Source of the DNA: Plutella xylostella
Taxonomy: Eukaryota; Arthropoda; Insecta; Lepidoptera; Plutellidae
Length of the DNA: 64,000 nucleotides
Direction: 5' to 3'
NCBI RefSeq assembly: GCF_932276165.1
Contig: NC_064008.1
Location: forward strand, 1,803,001 to 1,867,000
Part shown: positions 31,701-42,632 of the stretch, one piece after another
Layout: each line of letters begins with the position of its first letter
How positions within the stretch are numbered: position 1 is the stretch's first letter
The notes under the pieces: model-generated
What the model saw: the letters and a program-made list of their open reading frames with translations, nothing else
Database searches by the model: none
Told to the model about the DNA's origin: nothing
Made by a program: the position numbers and the translations under genes

Positions 31701-32457
31701 CCTCTGGGTTCAAATGGTCGGTGCGCAACCGCGATAGGACTTCTTGGAATCGCTCGGTCTTACCATTGTTATAATAAGTGCATGGCATAGTCTGTTCGCT
31801 AAATATATGTGCGCGCATTGGTTCGCTTAGGGTGAAAATTTGGTCATTGTGGGTCGGGTTGGAAATTTCTATTAGAGCATGACTATTTTTGGCAGTAGAC
31901 AAACAATCTATGATATTGCAACCACTAATCGTTTGTCCGTCAATAGAAACGTCTCCTTCAGAAATGTCAATCGGCACATGTATTAGTTGGGTGGACTGTG
32001 CGGGTATGATAACTTCAAGTAAGTTAGTACTTTGTCCTGATTGATACATGTAAATGGGATTTTCTGTATATTCAGTCTTTAGTGATCGGGACTTAAGGTC
32101 AATTTTTGAATGCCACTGTTCCAGCAGGTCGCATCCAATCAATCCATCAAAGTACTCATGAAATCGATAGATATAGAGTTTGATTGGTTTTTCGTCTTTG
32201 ATTTCCGAAAAACATGGGATGGTTATAGAATAATGATTTTGGGTTGTCGCGTGAATGTTGGTCACTGTGAACGGATCATAATCGGGGGTAATGTCAGCAA
32301 AAAAGCTTTGTACTGCTTCGGGGCTGATGAAAGATTGATTCGCGCCTGTATCGATCAATAATTTTAAAGGTGGGTTATTGATTTGGATGTACGGTAAGTT
32401 ACGCTTATTCTGTGAATTAAGTTCTATTCTGGGGCCGTATTCAACTGGTCCTTGCAA
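28684..32457 (-). CDS. pol: Errantivirus Pol polyprotein (protease, RT, RNase H, integrase), 1257 aa
   Basis: The domain order is that of Ty3/gypsy. Aspartic protease has DTGAN at about 36-40. RT spans roughly 290-480, with the catalytic YLDD at 451-454. RNase H has TTDAS from 598 and ITDHKPL near 674. Integrase has an HHCC zinc finger (H907, H913, C943, C946) and the catalytic triad D976, D1029, E1065, with the typical 35-residue D-E spacing. The listed first codon is TTG; the real product is expected from -1 frameshifting out of gag. No internal stop or missing catalytic residue was found. The 3' end overlaps env. Confidence 0.93.
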   Translation of the reverse strand: MQGPVEYGPRIELNSQNKRNLPYIQINNPPLKLLIDTGANQSFISPEAVQSFFADITPDYDPFTVTNIHATTQNHYSITIPCFSEIKDEKPIKLYIYRFHEYFDGLIGCDLLEQWHSKIDLKSRSLKTEYTENPIYMYQSGQSTNLLEVIIPAQSTQLIHVPIDISEGDVSIDGQTISGCNIIDCLSTAKNSHALIEISNPTHNDQIFTLSEPMRAHIFSEQTMPCTYYNNGKTERFQEVLSRLRTDHLNPEEKANLLSLCNEYSDIFYLENEPLTFTNQIKHKIITKDEIPVHSKTYRYPYIHREEVKNQIDKMLSQGIIRPSSSAWNAPIWIVPKKADASGKIKHRLVVDFRKLNEKTVDDKYPIPNISDILDKLGRCNYFSSIDLCSGFYQVEMDPADIHKTGFSVADGHGHYEFLRMPMGLKNSPSTFQRVMDNILRGLQNVICVVYLDDILVFSTSLQEHVVNLGKVFDRLRQSNFKIQMDKSEFLKRETPYLGHVITPEGVKPNPEKISAITKYPIPRTPRQIKGFLGLLGYYRRFIPDFARLTKPLTACLKKGAKINLSPDYVKCFEHCKTLLTNDPVLIYPDFSKEFLLTTDASNVALGAILSQGPIGSDRPIAYASRTLNDSELNYSTIEKELLAIVWAVKYFRPYLFGRKFKIITDHKPLQWLMNLKEPNPRLTRWRLSLSAYDYTIIYKKGKNNTNADALSRIEINNNELESVVVNISSSSSSRRSSLTLSAPDERPLRSQSSTDTAPSQNPIFDDDLQNDLPVTTAHTSVEDPILEIPSTDDPLNKFKRQIHIKIVNKINKAKPKTTKPFDNFQKTIIEVSENSFENDIISVAKNHIDPKCKTAILVEPLDKMYTIVPILQKTIQSSSLNLVLVKRELQDITDYLVQQDIISKYHTGKTNHRGINETHLSLSQRYFWPKLKESVTKFINECSICGRAKYDRAPPRQEFQIVPPPSKPFQIIHMDVLTIEHEKYLTIIDTFSKYAQAYRLPDCTAPNIVKAFILFSSHHGFPLTCTTDNGTEFNNQVVSEFLKLHKIHHHTTAAHAPNENGAIERFHSTLLEHLRLLRLQYRNEPVSNLIPIALIAYNSSTHSLTKARPFELITGHYDPRDPTDLDLNLRLYQQYIQDHRRAMETVYGVIHESSLSNRESLMTQRNISREPVVDYNVNQEIYIRNPAAQRQKLAPRYTHDKVVTNLPIHIYTSKKRGRIAKARIKRPNKTQLLQTDNDPNGGPSTSRPSTSNQHPT

Positions 32458-33677
32458 AAATTTTCGTCCTCGTTTTGGGTAAAATTTTCAGTCTGTGGTT
32501 CGCTAATAGTAACTACGTTTTGGTCATAGTTATAGTCAGTTATGTAAGTTTCTGGACAGTATTCATAGTAATTGTCTGTAGCATAGTCGAAGTCGCTGAA
32601 ATAAGGGTCACATGTTTCATTAACATTAAGCTGCTGCTGCTGACGGTACTGCGGTGTAGGAGGCAGCGTACGGGCGGGTGGGTGAGCCACGCCACTCATA
32701 GGCCTAGGGTATTGCTGTTGAACGCTGGAAATGGGTTGGGGCATGTTAGGGCGGGGGGGAATCTTAAACCCTGTGCTCATGTTAGATCGGGGTAATGCTT
32801 TCATCATTTGCTGTGTCCTAGAAATACCCTGAGAAGGTGGTCTGAAATTCGACACTTGTGGTTGTTGTTGCTGGTTAAATTTTGGTGAAAAGTTAGAATT
32901 AATATTCTGCATTGGTACCATGATATTGGGCCTAAATTGTCCTTTAAACGGGTGATTAAATAATTGATTTGCACTGGGGAAATGGTCTTGCGAGTTGTAC
33001 ATAGATTGTTTCCTAGGATTGGTGCCATAATTATTTTTACTTTGCAAGTACATGACATTTAATTCTTCTTGGGCAAATTCTAATGCTTTTTCGAGTGAAT
33101 CAGGACGCATGCAACGAATGCGAGAACCAAGTGGCTCGCTTAATCCACGAATATAGGTTTGTAGCGCTAGTTTTTTATATAGTTCGCGCTTAGCTTCAAC
33201 AGTTGTTGAAACGGATTCATGCAGTTCTACATAGGTCATGATGGTACTTAGTAGATTTTGTACACGCTCATAGTATACTTGGGGGGTGTCAGATTTTTGG
33301 GTTAACATAGATAAATCGGTATATAATGCTGTTTCGTCTCTGTGATCCGAAAAACTATTAATGAGGGCATTTCTTATGCCATTCCAGTCCCTGGGAATGC
33401 CATTTGTTGCTAGCATTCCAGCAGCGGGTCCCGTGATTTTATTGAGGATACCATTCAAAAGGGCTGAGTTAGTAAGTTCATTTCCAGGGGCTGGGTTCAT
33501 ATAATTTAAGATCAGTTGATCGCAAATGTCTAAAAATCTGACCAGCACGTTAGTGTTGCCATTAAATTCAGGAACTAACCTAAGAGCTCTCCAAATTTGG
33601 TCTGTGACGTCGTGCATGTTGCTAGGACGTCCTTCTGATGCTACACTCGGAGTACTGGAGGGTGTTCTACTCTCCAT
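32424..33677 (-). CDS. gag: Errantivirus Gag, 417 aa
   Basis: Structural polyprotein. The N-terminal two-fifths is helical capsid-like sequence (WRALRLVPEFNGN near 29-41, and the RIRCMRP region near 180). The rest is rich in Gln, Asn, Pro and Met, then an acidic tyrosine-rich tail. There is no CCHC zinc knuckle, as in several errantivirus Gags. The stop lies inside the pol frame, 34 bp after the ORF overlap begins. The start ATG is the first in frame, about 380 bp downstream of the primer-binding site. Confidence 0.88.
   Translation of the reverse strand: MESRTPSSTPSVASEGRPSNMHDVTDQIWRALRLVPEFNGNTNVLVRFLDICDQLILNYMNPAPGNELTNSALLNGILNKITGPAAGMLATNGIPRDWNGIRNALINSFSDHRDETALYTDLSMLTQKSDTPQVYYERVQNLLSTIMTYVELHESVSTTVEAKRELYKKLALQTYIRGLSEPLGSRIRCMRPDSLEKALEFAQEELNVMYLQSKNNYGTNPRKQSMYNSQDHFPSANQLFNHPFKGQFRPNIMVPMQNINSNFSPKFNQQQQPQVSNFRPPSQGISRTQQMMKALPRSNMSTGFKIPPRPNMPQPISSVQQQYPRPMSGVAHPPARTLPPTPQYRQQQQLNVNETCDPYFSDFDYATDNYYEYCPETYITDYNYDQNVVTISEPQTENFTQNEDENFCKDQLNTAPE
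32457..32463 (-). promoter_or_regulatory. Candidate -1 ribosomal frameshift heptamer (A AAT TTT)
   Basis: In gag frame the codons read GAA AAT TTT TGC. A AAT TTT fits the X XXY YYZ slippery rule, and a -1 shift enters the pol frame exactly at its first listed codon. Gag and pol differ by -1, as required. A downstream stem or pseudoknot was not verified. Confidence 0.65.
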
Positions 33678-34061
33678 CTCTGAGTCTTCTTCTAACTCTT
33701 CTAATTGATCTAATAAGTGTTTATGAAATCTAAAAGATTGTCGAAGGCTAGTTGTACTGGGTTTAGAACCCTTATTACTCCTTGGGTGAAAAATTTTTAC
33801 TACTCTAATTTACTACTAGTTAAAAATAGGATCTTACTGGGTAGGGAATGGGAATAGCAACTAATAGGAATATTGTGCTACTCACATTAACAGATGATTC
33901 TGCATAGCGCCTGGGCTCATCGAGGTTCGGATGAAGACGCGGGTGGGTCCTCTGTCGGCGACACTTGTAGGTTCGTAGAGATAGTCAACGCGGCGGCGAT
34001 GCTGCTATCAGTAGATCGAAGTTGGATTCACTGACTCGACTACCTCTCCGTCGACTGCGCC
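33678..34061 (-). other. Errantivirus 5' leader
   Basis: The region between the 5' LTR and the gag ATG, expected to hold dimerisation, packaging and splice-donor signals. Adjacent to the LTR it has GGCGCAGTCGACGGAGAGG in element sense, a primer-binding site whose first ten bases match the 3' end of tRNA-Ser. This is the primer type reported for 17.6-like errantiviruses. Confidence 0.7.
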
Positions 34062-34371
34062 AATTACGATAACTGGACGCCGAAGAGGGTTTTTAAAAAC
34101 TCAAATTGATTTTTGAGATATTTAATTAATTAATAAATGATTACATAGAAGTGATTAAAACTAATTTATAACTATCTGATCTCGATGATCAGAGGATTGA
34201 CCTTCGGCTACCGCGATTGGAGCACAAAGACACCTTTAACACTAAAAACTGTCCCACGGAACTTTTGGAATTTACTTGTCAGCACTAAATGAATAATGAA
34301 GCAATCACAATACAGTTCCTTTGAATATGGGTATGACGAAATATGTGTAGAGAGGGCTTGCACTCGTAACA
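34062..34371 (-). repeat. Errantivirus 5' LTR (310 bp)
   Basis: Identical to 26702-27011 by eye. Serves as promoter and transcription start in element sense. The CAAG duplication follows at 34372-34375. Confidence 0.9.
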
Positions 34372-36046
34372 CAAGTGTACATAAAAATAACTTAAGAATG
34401 AAAATAAACAAAAAAATATATAATAAAAATACAACATACTGGTACAAAACAATAATGAACAATATGCTGCGTGTCAAAAAGGCACATCCACTCAGCTATT
34501 GCTGCGTCTTAGAGGAACTTGAAGGACACATCACTGGTGTTTCAGTGGATGCCCAGCGTGACGCACGAAACAAAAACAAATAATATTTAAAAACATGTGA
34601 CATACCATCTGGTTCGTATATCGTTAATCTAAGGTAACGCGCCGAAAAATACGAAGCTCTAAAACCGCCCTAATACCTACACTCTCACGCCACAGGTATT
34701 AACAGAATCACTATTCTAAATTGTATTACTGTTGGCTCTAGAGCAATACGTGCTTTAAAAGCTCAGCATTAAAGTTGTTTTAACGTGAAATGGAAAGAAC
34801 CTCGTTAAACAGAAACCGTAAACTATCTCGACGAAGCTTTCAACCTGCTAATGATTTGTGTGTAGGGTTGCCACTCGCACCGTCCTTCAGAAAAAGTGGA
34901 AGTTATAGGCCCCGTTAAATACTATTGCGCCTGGCCGTTCTTTTTTTTTCGCCAGCTGGCCTGTTTCAACGTTAAACAACAGTAGGTATTTATCTCTTTC
35001 AGGTCACATTCTTACGTCACGTCAACATTAATTAGATAAGGTTGGAGTTTTAACCGTATTAATAATTGTTTGCGTCGTTCAAAAATGATGTAAGTATTTT
35101 ATAAGTATTTTATCTTCAGCCTATTAGCCTAAGGGTAGGTAATATCGTACTTATTAACCTTAAATCCCTACGGAGTGACCAGCTGCCACCAAAGTTCACG
35201 ACATACGATAAATACGAGAAAAAACACTACGTTATAGTTCACGCCAGAAAGCCAGCATTACCTTCAACTACTTTATAAAAATTAAATAATTGTGTACGGT
35301 TCGTGGCAGCCCTACCGGTGTATTGGCTTAGTTCGACTGTCTCTCGTCGGACTGTGGCCTCCATTATCGAGACTTCGCTTTTTGACATCGCGTCAGTATT
35401 CTGAGTGCAAGAGAGAGCTGCAAGGACTGGCCTGCCTACTGGTGAAAACACTTTGAGATCTTCTTAGATGAACAATATACGAACTAGATGCTAACAATTA
35501 AAAAACAAAGCCAAAAACTGTCCGCATGGTTTGCTGTCAAACCGTTTTAAGATCAAACTAATGACAACTATTGTGCCAATGAATAATAACTAATTCAAAG
35601 TAAGAGTTCAGTGATAGGAGTGAGTGTTATTTATCGAGACGTTTCTTTTGCACTAAATAACGCTTCAATACTCGTTGAAAAAAATAGTTTCAACAGTAAA
35701 CCTGAATCACAAGCAAAGTATGCTGAAGATGTGAAATGGACTGGAAAAGACTGCACAGTAGTATTGACAAGAGGAACGAACGACAGAGTGCTCAAATTCA
35801 CTATCTTTTATATCTCCAACAGGCCTGCCAACCGTGGAGATTATGCCAATAAGCCAGCAGTCTTAGAGGGGTCATATATTTATCTTGATAATTCACATCA
35901 CATCATGACCCATCTGATCACGTCCCCACTGCTGGGGCACGGTTCTCCTTCCAATGAAGGAAGGGTTTTAGGCCTAGTCCACCACGCTGGCCTAGTGCGG
36001 GTTGGTGGACCCCAACACAAGCAAGCTTGTGCTGAGAGAGTTGCCA

Positions 36047-36093
36047 GGTAAGTGGGCAACCCGACTGTCAGATGTTTTTAAGTTGCCCGTAGG
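36047..36093. repeat. ~48-bp direct repeat, copy 1
   Basis: GGTAAGTGGGCAACCCGACT with CTGTCAGATGTTTT recurs at 36391-36440 with few changes. The two copies bracket an ACATACATAC-type repeat about 300 bp long. Confidence 0.6.
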
Positions 36094-36390
36094 CCTCTGA
36101 CTAGATTTAGACGATGCCAAAAATGTATTGCATCCATTTGATGGTAGGCCACAGGTAAGAAAATTGCATGGACCATCTAAGTAGGTCTTAATTAAGTCTC
36201 TCAATAAATTATTTATGGAACACTGGCTAAAATTTTACATACATACATACACTCACGACTGTGATCCCCGAAGGAGTAGTAGAGGTGACTCGTAAGCGAG
36301 TCACCCGCTTTTCGCTGTACATTTGTACTCACGTGTTAGGTCGCGAGCCGTATCGCCGTTTTTGAATGAGTACAATGCACTGGAGTTGTC

Positions 36391-36440
36391 GGGTAAGTGG
36401 GCAACCCGACTGTCAGATGTTTTCAAGCTGCCCGAAGGCC
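36391..36440. repeat. ~48-bp direct repeat, copy 2
   Basis: Partner of 36047-36093; ends CAAGCTGCCCGAAGGCC against TAAGTTGCCCGTAGGCC. Confidence 0.6.
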
Positions 36441-37609
36441 AAAATTTTAGGATTACTTATTGAGTTTCCAAACCATATTCGCCTATATGTAGGTATGAGT
36501 GTGTATTGTATGATAGAGCGGATCTAGAGAAATTCTATTCTGAATAATCGGTCGTTTATATTCACTGCATTATTAGGATTTTGTTTGAATACGCTTATTG
36601 CGTATTGCATATGGAGTGGTCATATTCTGGTATGGTTGGCAAAAAACTATTCACCGTAAAAATCATTTATAAAAATGACTTTTATAAGCAACGGTGACAG
36701 AGGTACGAAAGGCGCTTTTTGAGTATCAGCGGCTACCGTAACCACACAGTGGCAATTATAAATCCTGCAGCGTCATTCAACTGCCAAACATCTGTCAGAT
36801 CCATACGAGTTACGTCAGATGTGAAATCTGGAGACGGCGATCTAATTTTCGGTGGTGATAACCCCACTGTATCGTATCCTACCCTGGACATTCAGTGACT
36901 GACAATTTTGAGGTGTGTTGTGTAACTTATTTAGTTAGATTCTAAGAAAAAGTTAAGTATATAAATGGCTACGCAAAGTAAAAAAGTAAAAAGTTTAATT
37001 TTTCTACGAATTTTCATTAAACAAAGTTTTACCACCTCCCTTTTTTTCATCACAAAAACAGAGCCTTTTTTTGCAGTCAGTACCTGGAATCAGGGCGGGG
37101 CGGTCTGAGTGCCCTCGACAGTTGACTGGGAGAGACCGCTTTATAGCATTAGCTCCCTTTATAATACGAGTACGAAGGCACTTGAGTACAATGAGACCTG
37201 TAGTTCTCAAGAATTGAGAAGAATTTTATTCTTGTAGGAGTTTATGGGAATTACCGTGTACAGTCAATAAAAAAGTAAAGACTCATGGCCAGCTTAAACG
37301 GTTTCTTCCTGAGACTCATAGCTATAAGATACATTGATGAATTAAATAATATCCTCGCGAGCAATAAAACAAGTTCAGTGAGAATAGCACCACATTACTC
37401 CTAAACGGAAAAGGCTAGCTTAATGACGCCGCCGTCTGCCATATTGAAATAAGTACATTCAACAGATTACCAACTGATTGAATATAATCTTTATACTACT
37501 TTTTAATATAATAACTTTAGCCTAATAATAAATAAGACACTATGTTACAAACTAAACTACCTATAAACTTATTATACAAACTATTACCAACTTAAAACTA
37601 AAACATTAT

Positions 37610-37884
37610 GGGCCACTTGCAGAAACATATTAAATCTAGATTTAGTGTCAAATCTCGATTTAAGAAATGTCAGTCCATATAAAATTTGACACTAAATCGA
37701 GATTTAACACTAAGGGCCACTTGCACCAACATATTAAATCTAGATTTAGTGTTAAATCTCGAATTAGTGTCAAATTTTATATGGATTGACGTTTCTTAAA
37801 TCGAGATTTGACACTAAATCTAGATTTAAATGTTTGTGCAAGTGGCCCTTAATCTATTTTTTATATGTTGGTGCAAGTCGCCCT
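37610..37884. mobile_element. Palindromic MITE (GGGCCACTTGC ends) with a second copy nested in it
   Basis: The outer left end TGGGCCACTTGCAGAAACAT pairs with the outer right end GTTGGTGCAAGTCGCCCTA. Inside, a complete copy (about 37713-37850) begins GGGCCACTTGCACCAACAT and ends TTTGTGCAAGTGGCCC. Both have AAATCTAGATTTAGTGT and AAATCTCGATTTAAG hairpin arms. A member of the family inserted into a related copy. Confidence 0.75.
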
Positions 37885-40037
37885 ATGTTAAATTTTTTAA
37901 TTAATGTTTAAAAAAATTGGGGCATTTGGTGTCGGCATTTTGTAAGTGGAACTGTTTTCATTGCTTTTGAGTGTAGGTATGTAAGGTTGTATTAATTTCA
38001 TCAAATTCAAACAATGTACTAGTACAATACCTATTTGCCCGTGTTTCAAATATTTATTAGTTAGCCAAATCGCAATTTTAACTGCCTGTAATTGCAGTAT
38101 AGTCAATATTGTGCTATTGCTGTTTGTTCATTAAATTCTGCGTAATTTTGGCAATTCTGCACAGCTCCCGGACATTATTGGCCGTTTCAAAGAGTACGCA
38201 AAATGTCCAAAACTACACCTAATGGATATCGAAATAGCTTACTATAATACTGACATAATACCATTAGCCGCAAAGTATTTTTTTTATTGTAATACACTCA
38301 CAAGCAATAAAATAATGCCAATGACTTGGCATTGGCACCAAGTTACTCTTACACGGAAAAAATTGTAGTTTAATGAAGCCCTCTGCAATATTGGAGTACC
38401 TACATTGAACAGCACATCAGAATATAACTAACTAAAAACGTAAATAAATTTTACTATTATTAAATTAAATGTAAAAAAAAATGCATTCGGAGTTTTGTGA
38501 AAGTCTTTCATTGCTAAAAAGAGGCAAAAAAAAAAACAGGGAAATAGCAAGGCGAAGAAAAGTGGACGGTAAGTAAATATAGTTTCTCTATGACCCCCAT
38601 GGGATACCGTCTATCCTTCAACCCTTCCATAGCGGCTACAGGATGAAATAGGTAGAGATTTCCCACTTATCCCATGCCGGAGAAACAATATAACGGTGAT
38701 GCAATGTTTAAATATACAGGACAGTTGCAGATATTATTGTATATGCCGAAAGGGAGTGTCATGAATATTGACAAGTAGTTCAGAATGAACCTTTGAATGA
38801 ATCTAGAATACTTCACCACCTTGATATCAGGTTGGTTCGTGTGCCTAAAATACTAAACAGCATTTTAATTATTTATGTAAGCAAACATAAGAGACATTTA
38901 TTTAGGTTACAAATGAATAGTGCGTCAGAAACCTGTTTGGGTTTATATGCGCACTATGGTTCCTCGACTGAAATACATAGGTACATAAATATGTATAGTG
39001 TTACAATCAATAGGTAGGTACAATTAATTTCAATTTCAGAATATATCCTTCCAATAAATATATCTCTAATAACGATCTAAAAACTATCCCTATCACAACA
39101 ATAAAATACAAAATATCTACATACAACTCTACCTAGATACAGAAAAACTACAGAAGTGACCCTTCAACCTGCAAAATAAGGCTGATTGTAACCCCTAAAA
39201 CAGGTCAAACGCTTTCACGGCCTCTACTATACGCAAGATAAACAGATCCTTTTTTCCCGTCGTTTTTCATTATCTACTTTCTTGCACCCTCCATCGCAGC
39301 GTTTCAATCGAGTGTGCAAAAACGTGCTTTCTTCCCAAGACATCGCCATCACAAAGGAGTACTTGAGATGAGAAGCCGCCGGTGCCGTCATGACGGGTCA
39401 GTGAACTTTTGACAGCTTATGCGGCGGCCATCTTTTATTCTTCGCAATTTTTAGGTATTTTGAGTCGGTAATGTTTAATGTTTTTGCGGACAGGTTATGA
39501 ATAAGTTTATAAATATATACTTACATTTTTTAAGAATGCTTTTTAAAATAACATAAAACTAAGACCTGGTTTCTCATGATTCTGTTAGTTACAGTCTAAA
39601 TCACGGTTTTGCTGACGACGCGTTTAAGGATCAATACCCTTGTTAACTGGATGAGTCCCACGACGAAAATCTAACAGAATCATTCACTCATTTCCCTCAC
39701 ACTTCACTCAATATTCTGTCATATTCATTGAAATTTGTTGTCTATGTCTCTGTGATTTCCAAGTGATTTCAAACAACCAAACTTTTTGGTTTTGTGGTTG
39801 CCATGGTTACTATTTCTACCGAGGTTGTTTTTTGACATCCGTCATTGAAAATAATATTATTACGCCATGCCCTTTGAAAAACAATACAACGAACAAGATG
39901 GAGTGTCGGTACAAAAGAAACTTCTCGGGAAATAACATATCAATTTCTAAGTAAAGACTTATTTTAAAATATTTTGTTAGAAGATTTTTCACTTAATTCA
40001 ATAGTTCTCATTTAGTCATTAGGTTTAACTTCTTGAA
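37885..40037. other. Non-coding stretch, no gene seen
   Basis: AT-rich, with small random ORFs only (for example 38793-39017 and 39763-39954). No repeat boundary identified. Confidence 0.4.
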
Positions 40038-40143
40038 TCTACCTCTGTGGTCTAGTGGTAGAAGCTCAGCTTCATCACCCAGGGATCCCGGGTTCGATTT
40101 CCAGGTAGGGCCATCAATTTGTGTTTCTATATTGCGGTTCCAA
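40038..40143 (+). repeat. tRNA-derived SINE, second family
   Basis: CCTCTGTGGTCTAGTGGTAG (box A) with GATCCCGGGTTCGATTTCCA (box B) and the body CATCAATTTGTGTTTCTA, as in 25080-25556 but truncated after about 100 bp. Confidence 0.75.
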
Positions 40144-41784
40144 GTTAGGTTAGGACATTAAATTTAAACTTTTATCTCGGTTTGACATTATATAAAACCC
40201 AGACAGTATTTCGCTTCATTTTTTATGTCACACAACATCTAGTTCGTATATTGTTTATCAAAGGCTCTGTTCATTTTTCCATCTTGAATCTTGAGAGAAT
40301 GAGTGACAAGTAAACAACCCGTTGCCTGGTTACCGGTCTTAACCAAGTCTTAGCGGAACCCCACAGCAGCAATCAAGTTTATCACCCGATCAAGGGAGTT
40401 AACCCCGTGATTTAGCATGGTGGGACACTCACTAACCTTAACGGTCCAAAATGTAACCAAACCGAGGTATTTTTAACCTAACCGAATGGTGTGAAATTAG
40501 GCCTTAATAAGTTAGATTAATGCACCTTTAGTGCAGTAACAACCTAACTCAAAAAAAAAACTATCATGGAAATTCGCAAAATAAGGAAACGTCAGCTCAA
40601 AAACTCGCCCTAAATTTTGAGTTGAGTCGATACTGTACTAAAGCTGTGATATAACAACGCAACCTACCCTTCGCTGCAGTGTCGGTTAAAGCACATGAGG
40701 CTCACAAAATGGCCGCCACACACTGCAGCGATTCCGTATTAACATAATAACAAGCCGTCCTGTCCGTCGGTTTATACTCGAAAATTATAGAGCACTGTAA
40801 CAGATAACTGGGTCAAAATTGACTCATGTTCCCGACTGATCACTGAATGCGTAATGGACGGTTCTGATCATCCGCCTTACACTGCACAGTTGTACGGACC
40901 GATAAAGGCGTGTTGTGGTAAAAACTTTGAAGTGAAACGTTTCTCGATAGCTTCTAAACCACCACCACAACAACAAATTAATTTATTACCACTTGCACAT
41001 AAAAATATATTTCTCAATAGCATTTAAGGGTTTTTATACCTTTATTCAAAAACATGAAGATATAAGTAGGTTAATATTTATATTTGGTGTATAGTCGTAG
41101 AGTATAATTAGCAATGTAAAGTGGCAAGTATTGTAAGTTCTGCTGTGATAATTTTCCTCTGTATATTGCTGTTTGTTTCGCTAATAGATATAATAAAATA
41201 AAGATTGAGCCGTGACAATCGAAGCATTACAAAAATTTGAAGGGCAAAGAAATGTATTTCATTTAAAATGACTATTGACATAATAATATGAAGGAATGGC
41301 TTGTGTCAATCCTCGTTGTTGGGAACCACAATGATCAAATCAATGAAAGAAGAAGCTATATTTACATCTATTAGCCAGTTAACACCAATAACCCATATTG
41401 ATATGATAATCATACAAGCTCATACATTTTTAATCCGATCACCTAGCCAATGATCCGACGGGAATTCCCCAAATTGTATCCAAACCGCATTGAAACAGGT
41501 AGTCAATTTGCCCCAATCCCTTATGAATTGTTTAGTGGGAGAGCTATACGGATCGGATCGGACTAAACGCACGGATCTTTTTGATTGGATTCAGTGATTG
41601 AAATTCATATTGGCTCATCGGATCCATACCCGATTTGTTAGGGTTAACAGCTAACAGATTTTTTATTGACGGTTATTTGATCATGGACTCTATGGCGAGG
41701 TCGAAACGAAATTACATTTACGATATATACTAATAATTAGTGTCAAATTCAATACTTTTTTATTACATAGATGTACTTTATTCA
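40144..41784. other. Non-coding stretch, no gene seen
   Basis: No ORF of note. Patches of moderate GC at 40690-40930 have no recognised identity. Confidence 0.4.
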
Positions 41785-41786
41785 TA

Positions 41787-41938
41787 CAGGGTGTTGCAAA
41801 AAGGGTATACTAAGCCGAAACCAGCATGTGCAGCATGTAATATCGCGAATTTTTAAAACCTGATATCAGTTTCGGGCTTAGATATAACATGCTGCACATA
41901 CTGGTTTCAACTTAGTATACCCTTTTTGCAACACCCTG
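41787..41938. mobile_element. Palindromic CAGGGTGTTGC MITE with TA target duplication
   Basis: CAGGGTGTTGCAAAAAGGGT at the left and ACCCTTTTTGCAACACCCTG at the right are exact complements. TA flanks at 41785-41786 and 41939-41940. At 152 bp it is a shorter derivative of the 251-bp copy at 15291. Confidence 0.85.
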
Positions 41939-42632
41939 TATATTTTGTATATTATGGTACGCCATCTCTGTAAATAAAGTGTGCGAAATCAACTCTGAAT
42001 TTCTAACAAAGTTTAATTTAGTTGCGGTTTTATTTAATCAAACTACTAATGTAGCGGACCCAACATAATATTGTTCCACCTTCATTACGAAAATTAGCTT
42101 TTATTTCTTTTACCGAAAGCGGGCTTAGAGTTATAATTTTTAAGTATAATGTAGGTTGTTCGTAAAAATATCTTAGCATTAAATCCACCTCGGTGAAGCC
42201 CCATTGGTTGGATTGGTTGCGTTGTGTCGCATCGTTCATAGGAACTCTCATCTAGACACGCGGTAGCGTGTCAAGCCAAGTTCGAGAAACAGAACTGGCG
42301 AGCCGCACCGTGTGTAATATTACACGAACCATTTCGAGACACTTTTGACCCCCTCATAAATCAAAAACTATTTAATATAAACGTATGAAATTTGGCTCAT
42401 ATATTGACACTAGCGAGATACATATGTGTTAAAAATTTCATAAGCGTATCTCAAACGATTATTTAGATATTAATGTCCAAAAAACCTCATTTTTAACATT
42501 GACTGACTCACTCACGTAGGTATAGATCAAAACTCTTATGGTACTATTACAATCATAATATGCGAAAACTATGAAATGGTTTTGAGATGCATTTGCATAA
42601 TATTCATGTTAACTAGTCTAAGTCTGTCAATA

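Larger units (their letters stand above)
26702..34371 (-). mobile_element. Complete errantivirus (gypsy/TED-type endogenous retrovirus), 7,670 bp
   Basis: Two 310-bp LTRs, identical by eye, enclose a primer-binding site, gag, pol, env and a purine tract, all on the minus strand, with a 4-bp CAAG duplication. All three ORFs are uninterrupted. Gag and pol overlap with a -1 frame change, and pol and env overlap by 62 bp. A fusion-protein-type envelope with a furin-like site places it with insect errantiviruses such as TED, gypsy and 17.6. Identical LTRs and open frames mean a very recent insertion and possible activity. It inserted into an older LINE-like 3' end. Confidence 0.92.
34376..37609. 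other. Non-coding stretch with dispersed repeats; one unexplained ORF
   Basis: 34376-34580 continues the LINE-like 3' end cut by the errantivirus. A 146-codon ORF at 35611-36051 begins with sequence that is not obviously repetitive (KYAEDVKWTGKDCTVVLTRG) but ends in a dispersed repeat (35920-36010, CCACCACGCTGGCCTAGTGC); I do not recognise it. 36236-36300 (ACATACATACACTCACGACT) resembles a common lepidopteran repeat. No gene is defensible. Confidence 0.4.

Noticed and set aside
35611..36051. 146-aa ORF as a possible host gene
   Set aside because: Its 3' third is a dispersed repeat, no domain was recognised, and no splice or promoter support was seen. It remains unexplained rather than called.
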